Part shown: positions 24,822 through 37,300 of the stretch, in pieces
How the letters are laid out: every line of letters starts with the position of its first letter
How positions within the stretch are numbered: the stretch's first letter is position 1
NCBI RefSeq assembly: GCF_029867415.1
Contig: NW_026705918.1
Span: 217,608 to 281,607 of the forward strand
From: Vicia villosa
Taxonomy: Eukaryota; Streptophyta; Magnoliopsida; Fabales; Fabaceae
Direction of reading: 5' to 3'
Length of the DNA stretch: 64,000 nucleotides
Notes under the pieces: model-generated
Databases searched by the model: none
What the model was told of the DNA's origin: nothing
The model's input: only the letters and a program-made list of their open reading frames with translations
Position numbers and translations under genes: made by a program

Positions 24822-24892
24822 GCTGATTTAGCTCAGTGGGAGAGCCGTGGCTTTTAACCATGTGGTCGTGGGTTTAATCTCCACAGTCGATA
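24822..24892 (+). pseudogene. tRNA-Lys(UUU) pseudogene, array copy 1
   Basis: Anticodon loop CTTTTAA gives UUU. Compared with the canonical copies it has lost one base after the D stem, has T-loop TTTAA instead of TTCGA, a disrupted acceptor stem and changes at positions 3 and 6. The B box is damaged, so Pol III transcription is doubtful. Confidence 0.8.
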
Positions 24893-25736
24893 TATTTGGT
24901 TTTGAAATATGGTCAAACTGTTTGGTTTACAATAACTAACATATAGTTGTATAATTAATACAAATTGATTGTCTTTTTTCCTAATAATAAATAGACATCC
25001 ATTTTTTTAGTGTTAGTGTTTGATCATTTCTATCATACTATTGATAAGCAAAACTTTAAAATTCACAATAACACTAAAATAGAACTAGTCAGTAGTATTG
25101 TATGTGTGAGTGCATTAAAAAGTTAGGGCTTGGCCTTTTTATAGTATTGTTGCACATAGATTACCAGCTAATCATTTTTCCGTTCGAAAAGTTGTCTTTG
25201 GGGTTTTATTTATGTAAATAATTCTTTAACATCCATTTCTTGTAGTGATCATTATCTTCTTAATCCTTGTTAAAAAATAATTGTTATGATGTGACCAAAT
25301 AGAACATTTGATGTAGGTGACATAGCACAACATGTCTTCATAAATGATGCGTAAGACATCAATTATTTGATTATGCATAACTAGTTACTTTCATAAAGTA
25401 TGGATCATCATGTCTCTCATGGTACATATTATCATTCTTTGCTTTAGTTGTAGATGATAATACTACCTTGAACAGTGTTCAACCTTGTTGACTTAATCAT
25501 ATATGACCATTTCTTGCCATCAAGATGATATTTACATTTCTTCTAACTCAGAAAAAATGGTCATATCAGTTTTGATGACTCTAGTGTAGATGATTATTTG
25601 TCACCTTTTTGAGAATATGATCATTTCTTCGTCTTGATACATATGATCATTTAGATTAGAGGTCTAGATGGTAAAACTTTTCAACTCATGTATAGATGAT
25701 CATTTCTTCTAGAGACAATCGAGTCTTTATTTCATG

Positions 25737-26718
25737 CACTGGCGGTTCCAGCATCCGGCCAGGCTGGGCAATTGCCCGGGCTTAGTCCGACCAATTTTTT
25801 TTTAATATTCATATTTAAAAAATAAATAAATAAAATTAAGGGTCATATGTATTTTTCGTCCTTATAAATAAATTAATATTTAATTTTAGTTTTAAAAATT
25901 TTTTCCTGGTCTTTCTAAAATTTTTAGGCGTGAAGTTTTAGTCCTATTTATACATGTTTAGGATACTGTAGAATATTTATTTATCAAACTTTAAAATTTT
26001 TTAAAATGAAAAGAATTAAATATGAAAATTTTAAATTTCAAAAGATAATGATATGATTAATGAAAATTTCGACTTAGAGATCAAATTATGAGTTTATTTT
26101 TTCAAGGAATTTTTTAAAACTCTAAACATGTCTACAAAATAATCATTCAAAAATACAAATTAGTTTAACAGTAGTGACTAAAACTACATGCATAATAATT
26201 TTGTAAGGACCAAAATATGTCATTTGCTTTTATAGGACCAAAAACATATTTAACCCTAAAATTAAAAAGAGCTTTTTCAAACTGAAAAACATTTGGTATT
26301 CCTATTGGCTTACAAACTTATTAAGTTAGCTTTGATATTGTCGGTGTCGACTAAATCCGTTGAAAGAACTTTTTCAGCAATGAAGCTTATCAAGTCTAAT
26401 TTGCGCAATAAGATCAACGATGTGTGATTCAATGACTTGATGGTATGTTACACCGAGCGGAAGATATTCAAGTCAATATTGATATTATTCAAACATTCAC
26501 CACACAAAAAATCTCGAAAAGGACATTTGCCTAGTGATTTTATTTAACATGCTATTGTAAAGTTATATTTAAGCTCTTTTCCTTTAACTATACTTTTGTT
26601 GACAAAATGACGTATCTTTTTTATTTTGATTGATAATTATTTATATATTATATACAATTTAAAATTGCGGCCTTTAAACTTTTGCCCAGACATTATAATT
26701 TTTTTGGCTCCGCCACTG
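25737..26718 (+). mobile_element. Truncated hAT transposon in array unit 1, 982 bp
   Basis: Ends are CACTGGCGGTTCC and GGCTCCGCCACTG, near-perfect inverted repeats. ATTTCATG occurs on both sides (25729-25736 and 26719-26726), and sister units show a single ATTTCATG, so this is a proven 8-bp target duplication. At 26317-26427 it still encodes part of the hAT C-terminal dimerisation region (STKSVERTFSAMKLIKSNLR) before a stop. It lacks a full transposase. Confidence 0.9.
26317..26427 (+). pseudogene. hAT transposase C-terminal fragment
   Basis: The 37-codon stretch contains SVERTFSAMKLIK and LRNKI, matching the dimerisation domain of plant hAT transposases of the zinc-finger MYM-type-1-like group. 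It ends at a TGA and has no upstream partner frame. Confidence 0.75.
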
Positions 26719-27556
26719 ATTTCATGTAGATAATTGCAAATAGTCTATACAAGGAAACAAAAGACATTAGAATATAAAATTTTCTTAATTATATTTTTAT
26801 CATTGAAACTTGGTTCAGTACATTCAAATCATGAAACTATTGCATTAGTCTTTCTTGATTACTTGTACAATTTAGGCTGTCTAACATTTATTATTTTTTT
26901 TTCCAAATAAATAAATATTCTAATTTAATTAACTACATATATTAAAATTAGTAGGTCAGTCTAATAATATTATCAACCTATTTTTATTGATCTTGTTATC
27001 AAATGTATAATTGATACTTTTATATGAGATCACAAACATCATATTTGAGTTTTTTCAAACAATTATATATTTATGAATCATAATTATCTTAATAATTGTA
27101 AGGAAGTTTATGGTAAAAGGTTTGAGAATGAGTTGAAAGATTAATTGTAAAAATAATTTCACGGTTGAATATGTTTCATCAATAATTAACTTCTCATGTT
27201 ATGATTGAATAAATGTTGTTTAAACCTTAAATAATTCCTAAATTTTTGGAGGATTAAATTATTTTTTAAGGTAGTAAGATATTAATGACAGTGTAATGAA
27301 ATAAATATGTAGATATTAAATAAGACGTATGACGTGTTTCTAAAATTGGTTATGTAGAGTTGTGTTTTTTAATTATTACTAAAACGCATGATACGTATAT
27401 ACATTAAAGTTATTTTAATTCTACTGAAAATGTAAGTAAAGTGAGCTACACAGTTTCTACAACTATTTAACGTAAATATCATAATAATTTTAATATTTAA
27501 TTTCACTGATACAAAGATAAATCATAATTCAATTTTTTAAATATATAATAAAATTA

Positions 27557-27628
27557 GCCGACTTAGCTCAGTGGTAGAGCGTGTGACTTTTAACCATGTG
27601 GTTGTGGGTTTAATCTCCACAGTCGATA
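27557..27628 (+). pseudogene. tRNA-Lys(UUU) pseudogene, array copy 2
   Basis: All ten differences from the canonical copies are C-to-T or G-to-A transitions. They include TTCGA to TTTAA in the T loop and GGCG to GATA at the 3' acceptor end, which mismatches acceptor position 2. The anticodon remains TTT. The B-box change should impair Pol III binding. Confidence 0.85.
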
Positions 27629-29301
27629 TATTAGGTTTTGGAAAATGGTCAAACTGCTTGGTTTATAATAACTAACATATAGTTGTATAATTAATACAAA
27701 TTGATTGTCTTTTTTCCTAATAATAATTAGAGATCCATTTTTTTAGTGTTAGTGTTTGATCATTTCTATCATACTATTGATAAGCAAAACTTTAAAATTC
27801 ACAATAACATCAAATTAGAACAACTGAGTAGTATTGTATGTGCGAGTGCTTTAAAAGTTAGGGCTTGGCCTTTTTATATTATTGTTGCACATAGATTACC
27901 AGCTAATCATTTTCTTGTTCGAAAAGTTGTCTTTGGGGTTTTATTTTATGTAAATAATTATGTAACATCCATTTCTTGTAGCGATCATTATCTTATTAAT
28001 CCTTATAAAAAAATAATTGTTATGATGTGACCAAATAGAACATTCGATGTAGGTGACATAGCACAACATGTCTTCATAAATGATGTGTAAGACATCAATT
28101 ATTTGATTATGCATAACTAGTTACTTTCATAAAGTATGGATCGTCATGTCTCTCATGGTACATATTATCATTCTTGCCTTTAGTTGTAGATGATAATACT
28201 ACCTTGAACAAATGTTCAACCTTGTTGACTTCATCATATATGACCATTTCTTGCCATCTAGATGATATTTACATCTCTTCTAACTAAAAAAAATGGTCAT
28301 ATCAGTTTTGATGACTCAGGTGTAGATGATTATTTGTCACCTTTTTGGGAATATGATCATTTCTTCGTCTTGGTACATATGATCATTTAGATTAGAGGTC
28401 TAGATGGTAAAACTTTTCGAATCATGTATAGATGATCATTTCTTCTAGAGACAATCGAGTCTTTATTTCATGTAGATCATTGCAAATAGTCTATACAAGG
28501 AAACAAAAGACATTAGAATATAAATTTTTCTTAATTATATTTTTATCATTGAAATTTGGCTCAGTATATTCAAATCATGAAACTATTATATTAGTCTTTC
28601 TTGATTACTTCTACAATTTAGGCTGTCTAACATTTATCATTTTTCTTCCAAATAAAGAACTAATCTAATTTAATTAACTACATATATTAAAATTAGTAGG
28701 TCAGTCTAATAATATTGTCAACCTATTTTTATTAATTTTGCTATCAAATGTATAATTAATACTTTTATATGAGATCACATACATTATATTTCAGTTTTTT
28801 CAAACAATTATATATTTATGAATCATAATTATCTTAATAATTGTAAGGAAGTTTATGGTAAAAGGTTTGAGAATGAGTTGAAAGATTAATTGTAAAAATA
28901 ATTTCACTGTTGAATATGTTTCATCAATAATTAACTTCTCATGTTATGATTGAATAAATGTTGTTTAAACCTTAAATAATTCCTAAATTTTTGGAGGATT
29001 AAATTATTTTTTAAGGTAGTAAGATATTAATGACAGTGTAATGAAATAAATATGTAGATATTAAATAAGACGTATGACGTGTTTCTAAAATTGGTTATGT
29101 AGAGTTGTGTTTTTTAATTATTACTAAAATGCATGATACGTATATACATTAAAGTTATTTTAATTCTACTGAAAATGTAAGTAAAGTGAGCTACACAGTT
29201 TCTACAACTATTTAACGTAAATATCATAATAATTTTAATATTTAATTTCACTGATACAAAGATAAATCATAATTCAATTTTTTAAATATATAATAAAATT
29301 A

Positions 29302-29373
29302 GCCGACTTAGCTCAGTGGTAGAGCGTGTGACTTTTAACCATGTGGTTGTGGGTTTAATCTCCACAGTCGATA
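29302..29373 (+). pseudogene. tRNA-Lys(UUU) pseudogene, array copy 3
   Basis: Identical to copy 2 over all 72 bases, so the unit was duplicated after decay. The surrounding spacers of copies 2 and 3 are also nearly identical for about 1.7 kb. Confidence 0.85.
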
Positions 29374-31047
29374 TATTAGGTTTTGGAAAATGGTCAAACT
29401 GCTTGGTTTATAATAACTAACATATAGTTGTATAATTAATACAAATTGATTGTCTTTTTTCCTAATAATAATTAGAGATCCATTTTTTTAGTGTTAGTGT
29501 TTGATCATTTCTATCATACTATTGATAAGCAAAACTTTAAAATTCACAATAACATCAAATTAGAACAACTGAGTAGTATTGTATGTGCGAGTGCTTTAAA
29601 AGTTAGGGCTTGGCCTTTTTATATTATTGTTGCACATAGATTACCAGCTAATCATTTTCTTGTTCGAAAAGTTGTCTTTGGGGTTTTATTTTATGTAAAT
29701 AATTATGTAACATCCATTTCTTGTAGCGATCATTATCTTATTAATCCTTATAAAAAAATAATTGTTATGATGTGACCAAATAGAACATTCGATGTAGGTG
29801 ACATAGCACAACATGTCTTCATAAATGATGTGTAAGACATCAATTATTTGATTATGCATAACTAGTTACTTTCATAAAGTATGGATCATCATGTCTCTCA
29901 TGGTACATATTATCATTCTTGCCTTTAGTTGTAGATGATAATACTACCTTGAACAAATGTTCAACCTTGTTGACTTCATCATATATGACCATTTCTTGCC
30001 ATCTAGATGATATTTACATCTCTTCTAACTAAAAAAAATGGTCATATCAGTTTTGATGACTCAGGTGTAGATGATTATTTGTCACCTTTTTGGGAATATG
30101 ATCATTTCTTCGTCTTGGTACATATGATCATTTAGATTAGAGGTCTAGATGGTAAAACTTTTCGAATCATGTATAGATGATCATTTCTTCTAGAGACAAT
30201 CGAGTCTTTATTTCATGTAGATCATTGCAAATAGTCTATACAAGGAAACAAAAGACATTAGAATATAAATTTTTCTTAATTATATTTTTATCATTGAAAT
30301 TTGGCTCAGTATATTCAAATCATGAAACTATTATATTAGTCTTTTCTAATTACTTCTACAATTTAGGCTGTCTAACATTTATCATTTTTCTTCCAAATAA
30401 AGAACTAATCTAATTTAATTAACTACATATATTAAAATTAGTAGGTCAGTCTAATAATATTGTCAACCTATTTTTATTAATTTTGCTATCAAATGTATAA
30501 TTAATACTTTTATATGAGATCACATACATTATATTTCAGTTTTTTCGAACAATTATATATTTATGAATCATTATTATCTTAATAATTGTGAGAAAGTTAA
30601 GAGTAAAAGGTTTGGGAATGAGTTGAAATTTTAATTGTAAAAATAATTTCACGGTTGGATATTTTTCATCAATGTTTAACTTCTCATGTTATGATTGAAT
30701 AAATGTTGTTTAAACCATAAATAATTCCTAAATTTTTGGAGGATTAAATTATTTTTTAAGGTAGTAAAATATTAATGACAGTGTAATGAAATAAATATGT
30801 AGATATTAAATAAGACGTATGACGTGTTTCTAAAATTGGTTATGTAGAGTTGTGTTTTTTAATTATTACTAAAATGCATGATACTTGAATGCATTAAAGT
30901 TATTTTAATTCTACTGAAAATGTAAGTAAAGTGAGCTACAGAGTTTATACAACTATTTAATGTAAATATCATAATAATTTTAATATTTAAATTTCACTGA
31001 TACAAATATAAATCATAATTCAATTTTTTAAATATATAATTAAATTA

Positions 31048-31119
31048 GCCGACTTAGATTAGTGGTAGAGCGCGTGGCTTTTAACCATGTGGTCGTGGGT
31101 TTAATCTCCAAAGTCGATA
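31048..31119 (+). pseudogene. tRNA-Lys(UUU) pseudogene, array copy 4
   Basis: It carries the T-loop TTTAA and 3' GATA changes of copy 2 and, in addition, GCTC to GATT in the D stem (A box) and a C-to-A in the T stem. The anticodon is intact. Confidence 0.85.
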
Positions 31120-31360
31120 TATTTGGTTTTGAAAAATCGTCAAACTGCTTGGTTTACAATAACTAACATATAGTTGTATAATTAATACAAATTGATTGTC
31201 TTTTTTCATAATAATGTTGTATAATTAATACCAAATAGAACATTTGATGTAGGTGACATAGCACAACATGTCTTCGTAAATGATGTGTAAGACATTAATT
31301 ATTTGATTATGCATAACTAGTTACTTTCATAAAGTATGGATCATCATGTCTCTCATGGTA

Positions 31361-31506
31361 TTCCCTCCAGCCTTATTTATAAGCAAAGATTCTCTTTTTA
31401 GATTCATTGAATAATGAATATATCTTGTCTTTTATGTAGACTAGATACATTCATTATTCAATGAACCTTAAAAGATAATTTTTGCTTATAAATCAGACTG
31501 GAGTAG
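31361..31506. mobile_element. Stowaway-like MITE in array unit 4, 146 bp
   Basis: The element starts TTCCCTCCAGCCTTATTTAT and ends, in mirror image, ATAAATCAGACTGGAGTAG. It is flanked by TA on both sides, and sister units have a single TA in 'atggtacatatta', which proves the 2-bp TA duplication of Tc1/mariner Stowaway elements. Long arms ('tttataagcaaa', 'attcattattcaatga') make it nearly a complete hairpin. Confidence 0.9.
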
Positions 31507-32564
31507 TACATATTATCATTCTTACCTTTAGTTGTAGATGATAATACTACCTTGAACAAATGTTCAACCTTGTTGACTTCTTCATATATGACCATTTCTT
31601 GCCATCTAGATGATATTTATATTTCTTCTAACTTAGAAAAAATGTCATATCAGTTTTGATGACTCTGGTGTAGATGATTATTTGCCACCTTTTTGGGAAT
31701 ATGATCATTTTTTCGTATTGGTACATATGATCATTTAGATTAGAGGTCCAGATGGTAAAACTTTTCGACTCATGTATAGATGATCATTTCTTCTAGAGAC
31801 AATCGAGTCTTTATTTCATGTAATCATTGCAAATAGTCTATACAAGGAAACAAAAGACATTAGACTATAAAATTTTCTTAAATATTTTTATCATTGAAAC
31901 TTGGTTCAGTACATTCAAATCATGAAACTATTATATTAGTCTTTTCCTGATTACTTGTACAATTTAGGCTGTCTAACATTTATTATTTTTTCTTCCAAAT
32001 AAATAACTATTCTAATTTAATTAACTACATATATTAAAATTAGTAGGTCAGTCTAATAATATTATCAACCTATTTTTATTGATCTTGTTATCAAATGTAT
32101 AATTGATACTTTTATATGAGATCACAAACATTATATTTGAGTTTTTTTAATAATGATATATTTATGAATCATAATTATCTTAAAATAATTGTGAGGAAGT
32201 TTATGGTAAAAGTATTGAATAAATGTTGTTTAAACCATAAACAATTCCTAAATTTTTGGGGGATTAAATTATTTGTTAAGGTAGTAAGATATTAATGATA
32301 GTGTAATGAAATAAATATGTAGATATTAAATAAGACGTATGACGTGTTTCTAAAATTGGTTATGTAGAGTTGTTTTTCAATCATTTCTAAAATGCATGAT
32401 ACTTTTATACATTAAAGTTATTTTAATTCTACTGAAAATGTAAGTAAAGTGAGCTACACAGTTTCTATAACTATTTAACGTAAATATCATAATAATTTTA
32501 ATATTTAATTTCACTGATACAAAGATAAATCATAATTGAATTTTTTAAATATAGAATTAAATTA

Positions 32565-32636
32565 GCCGACTTAGCTCAGTGGTAGAGCGCGTGGCTTTTA
32601 ACCACGTGGTCGTGGGTTCGATCCCCACAGTCGGCG
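32565..32636 (+). tRNA. tRNA-Lys (anticodon UUU), array copy 5
   Basis: 72 nt. The acceptor stem GCCGACT/AGTCGGC pairs perfectly; D stem GCTC/GAGC, anticodon stem GTGG around CTTTTAA, and T stem GTGGG/CCCAC with loop TTCGATC are all intact. A box (TAGCTCAGTGG) and B box (GGTTCGATCC) match the consensus. The upstream DNA is AT-rich, and a long T run follows about 80 nt downstream. It decodes AAA/AAG lysine codons in the cytosol. Likely functional. Confidence 0.95.
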
Positions 32637-33806
32637 TATTTAGTTTCGGAAAATGGTCAAACTACTTAGTTTAAAATAACTAACGTAAAGTTGTATATTT
32701 AATACAAATTGATTGTCTTTTTTCCGTATAATAATTGGAGATCCAATTTTTTAGTGTTAGTGTTTGATCATTTCTATCATACAATTGATAAGCAAAACAT
32801 TAAAATTCACAATAACACCAAAATAGGACTACTCATTAGTATTGTATGTGTGGGTGCTTTAAAAAGTTAGGACTTGCCTTTTTTATAGTATTAGAGATTC
32901 TAAATTGTTGCACCTAGATTCTCAGGTAATCATTTTCCCGTTCGAAAAGTTGTCTTTGAGGTTTTATTTTATGTAAATAATTCTTTAACATCCATTCCTT
33001 GTAGTGATCATTATCTTCTTAATCCTTGTAAAAAAAATAATTGTTATGATGTAACCAAATAGAACATTCGATGTAGGTGACATAGCACAACAAGTCTTTA
33101 TAAATGATGTGTAAGACATCAATTATTTGATTATGCATAACTAGTTACTTTCATAAAGTATGGATTATCATGTCTCTCATGGTACATATTATCTTTCTTA
33201 CCTTTAGTTGTAGATGATAAAACTACCTTGAAGAGATGTTCAACCTTGTTGACTTCATCATATATGACCATTTCTTGCCTTCTAGATGATATTTACATTT
33301 CTTCTGACTCATAAAAAATGGTCATATCAGTTTTGATGACATTGGTGTAGATGATTATTTGTCACCTTTTTGGGAATATGATAATTTCTTCGTCTTGTTA
33401 CACATGATCATTTAGATTAGAAGTCTAGATGGTAAAACTTTTCGACTCATGTATAGATGATCATTTCTTCTAGAGACAATCGAGTATTTATTTCATGTAG
33501 ATCATTGCAAATAGTTTATACAAGGAAACAAAAGACATTAGAATATAAATTTTTCTTAATTATATTTTTATCATTGAAATTTGGCTCAGTATATTCAAAT
33601 CATGAAACTATTATATTAGTCTTTTCTGATTACTTGTACAATTTAGGCTGTCTAACATTTATCATTTTTCTTCCAAATAAAGAACTAATCTAATTTAATT
33701 AACTACATATATTAAAATTAGTAGGTCATTCTAATAATATTGTCAACCTATTTTTATTAATTTTGCTATCAAATGTATAATTCATACTTTTATATGAGAT
33801 CACATA

Positions 33807-34305
33807 TGTTGTGAATTCAATGCCAAGAACAAAGTATAAAACAAGGAAGAATAAAGGACAAGGAAGAAGAGGAACACAAGAATTGGTTATAACTGTTATT
33901 CTTTCACTTTCTCTTAAAACAAGATTACAAGTTTACAAGAATAACAAATAACCTCTCTCACCCTAAATTAGGATTTGCAGCTTGGCAATGATGAGAGACT
34001 AGTATGCTATTTATAATAAAACCTAACATACTAACTAACGGGCTTTTTCAGCAAGGCCCATTACACAAGCCAACTTAATAAACAAGCTAACTTAACAAAT
34101 TAGGGTTTAAACACTAAAACCTAATTTAACATGCTAACAACTCTAGCATCTTCGACATCTGCATGCTAAACCCATCTTTGACTACAGCATGCACACTTCG
34201 ACACCAGCATGTGAACAATCCTTCGACTTCATGCTTAACTCTGTCGAACTGTCGAACCAAGAAGCTACCCTTCGACAATACTAGAGTTCGATCCAATATC
34301 TCACA
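33807..34305 (-). repeat. 3' LTR of the intact copia element
   Basis: 499 bp. It contains several copies of CTTCGAC/GTCGAA on either strand and, read on the minus strand, the start TGTGAGATATTGG directly after the polypurine tract. Confidence 0.95.
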
Positions 34306-34320
34306 AATCTCCACCTTGGA
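34306..34320 (-). other. Polypurine tract of the intact copia element
   Basis: On the minus strand TCCAAGGTGGAGATT directly precedes the 3' LTR. This is the plus-strand priming site of reverse transcription. Confidence 0.85.
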
Positions 34321-34347
34321 CCTAACTCTACAACGTCAAGGAACAGA

Positions 34348-37300
34348 CTAGCTTTCTTCATGCAGCTTTATCAACTGCATACAGTGGAAAAACTTGCAAC
34401 TCGGCAATGTCTTGGTGATCATATCAGCAGCATTGTCTTCAGTCGAAACCTTCAGCACTTGGACTTCTCCACGCTCGATTACTCCTCTGACGAAATGCAG
34501 TCTCACATCAATGTGCTTAGTTCGCTCATGATAGGCTGAATTCTTCGACAGGTGTATTGCACTTTGACTATCACATTTAACAGTGATACCTCGACCTTGA
34601 AGTTTCAGCTCCTTCGCAAAACCTTCAAGCCACAATGCTTCTTTCACAGCTTCAGTTAGGGCAATATACTCCGCTTCAGTGGTTGATAGAGCAACAACCT
34701 TCTGAAGAGTTGCTTTCCAACTAATTGTTGTGCCAAACATAGTGAAAACAAATCCAGAAATAGATTTTCTAGAATCCATACAACCTGCATAATCAGAGTC
34801 GACATATCCTTCTATTGCTGCTTTACTATCTTCACCCAAGGCTCCACCATAAATTAGGACTCTATTCAGAGACCCATTTATGTACCTTAAAATCCACTTC
34901 AATGCTTGCCAGTGAGCCTTTCCAGGATTCGCCATGTACCTGCATACAAGACTTACTGCGTATGCTATGTCGGGTCTAGTACAAACCATAGCATACATCA
35001 AAGAACCAACTATATTAGCATATGGGATGCTATTCATATAGGCTCTTTCGGCATCAGTACTGGGACACTGATCAATACTCAGCTTGAATTGAGGGTTTGT
35101 TGGAGTCACAACTGGCTTCGAATTCGACATACCAAACTTTTCAAGAATCTTCCGTAGATATGCCTCTTGAGATAGGCATAACTTCGACTTCTTTCTATCT
35201 CTTCGAATGTCAATTCCAAGAATCCTGGAAGCAGCTCCCAGATCCTTCATATCGAACTCCTTATTGAGTTCAGCCTTCACCCTCATCACATCTTCGACAC
35301 TGTTGCTTGCTATGAGAATATCATCCACATAAAGCAACAAAATAACAAATGAATTACCAGGTCGAAATCTGAAGTAAACGCAGTGGTCGAACTGACTTCT
35401 AATGAAACTTATGCGTGTCATGAACTTGTCGAATCTCCTATTCCACTGTCGAGGAGATTGTTTCAGCCCATACAAAGATCTCTTTAACTTGCACACATAA
35501 TCTTCCTTCCCCTTTTCGACATACCCTTCAGGTTGCCTCATCAGGATCATTTCATCTAGATCACCATACAAGAACGCAGTCTTCACATCCATCTGTTCCA
35601 GTTCAAGATCGAACTGTGCCACCATGGCAAGCAACATTCGAATTGACCTATGCTTCACAACAGGAGAAAACACATCATTGAAGTCGACACCTTCTTTCTG
35701 AGTGAAACCCCTTGCAACTAACCTTGCCTTGTATCTTTTCGACGTCACTCCTTCAATTCCTTCCTTAACTTTGAAAATCCATTTACAGCTGACTAACCTT
35801 GCCCCAGCAGGTTTCTTGATCAGTTCCCAGGTATGATTATCATGAAGAGATTTTATCTCATCATCCATGGCCTTCAGCCATTCAGTCTTATTTCGACTCC
35901 TCATAACTTCCTTATAGTCTCTAGGTTCTTCGTCTAGAACCTCACTTGCAGAGATTAAGGCATAAGTTATAAGATCTGCATATCCAAGTCTTTGAGGTGG
36001 CTTGATGACTCTTCTCGACCTATCTCTCGACAATAGGTAGTCATCGTTAGTTTCCTCAACTTCAGCATCTTCTGCTTCTTCTTCGACTTCATCTGGGATA
36101 TGCAATTCAGCATCAACATGCTCCACCTCAACAGGAATCTCTACCTGTTCCAGCTCTTCGTCAGATGTTTCTGTACTTCGACCAACATCATCAATTTTCT
36201 TAAAAGCCATTTCAGCTTCATTGAAAACTACATCTCGACTGGTGATACACCTCTTGTGCCCTGGCTCTAGGCACCATAGCCTATAAGCTTTGACTCCTTC
36301 AGGGTATCCCATGAACATGCATTTCAGAGCTCTAGGTTCGACCTTGTCTTGCCTAATGTGAGCATAGGCTATGCAGCCAAATACTCTCAGTTTGTCGAGA
36401 TCTGGTGGATGTCCCGACCAAACTTCTTCAGGTTTTTTCATATCTAACGCTGTCGAAGGACATCTGTTTATCAGATATGTTGCTGTCGAAACAGCCTCAG
36501 CCCAGAACACCTTCTTTAAACCGGCACTAGTCAACATGCATCTGACTCTCTCCAAAATAGTTCGATTAAACCTTTCAGCCAAACCATTTTGCTGTGGAGT
36601 ACCTGCAGTAGTTCTATGCCTTGCAATACCAGAGGCAGCACAAAAACTGTCGAATGCCTCATTGCAAAATTCAAGGCCATTGTCGGTTCTCAACCTCTTG
36701 ACCTTTCTGCCAGTCTGATTTTCAACCAGAGTCTTCCAACTTTTGAAATTCTCAAAAGTTTCATCCTTAGTCTTCTGGATGAATACCCATAATTTTCTGG
36801 AATAATCATCTACTATGGATAGAAAATACCTTGCTCCTGAATGTGATGGACACCTTGCAGGCCCCCAAAGATCAGCATGGATGTAATCAAGGGATCCATG
36901 TGTTCTTTGTTTGCCTTTGTTGAACTTCACTCTGCAAGATTTTCCAAGTACACAGGGTTCACAAAACTTCAGCTTTTCGATTTTGTCTCCACCAAGCAGA
37001 TTTTGTTTCCCTAATTCGACCAGACCCCTTTCACTGACATGAAACAATCTCATGTGCCAGATTTCTGTCTTCGACAAAGGTTTCGTGGATACAACATTTG
37101 TCGAACCACTTACAACTTCAGCCTCAAGGGTATACAAGCCTTGTTTCTTCACGCCTCTCAAGACTTCCTTCGAACCCTTCATGACTCTTAGGATACTTTT
37201 CTCTCCTTGGAAAACATATCCTTTCTTGTCGAATTCACCAAGAGAAAGCAGATTTCTCTTCAAATCAGGAACATACCTGACTTCAGTCAACAACCTTATT

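Noticed and set aside
24822..24892. Plastid origin of the tRNA-Lys copies
   Set aside because: Plastid trnK-UUU has a different sequence and a large intron holding matK; these match the nuclear type, and no other plastid DNA is near.
27746..30413. Repeated 94- and 78-codon frames in the tRNA array spacers (27746, 29491; 28432, 30177, 33457, 39969)
   Set aside because: They recur because the unit is duplicated. Units 1, 4 and 6 break or lack the frames, the sequence has no known domain, and codon composition is plain AT-rich spacer.
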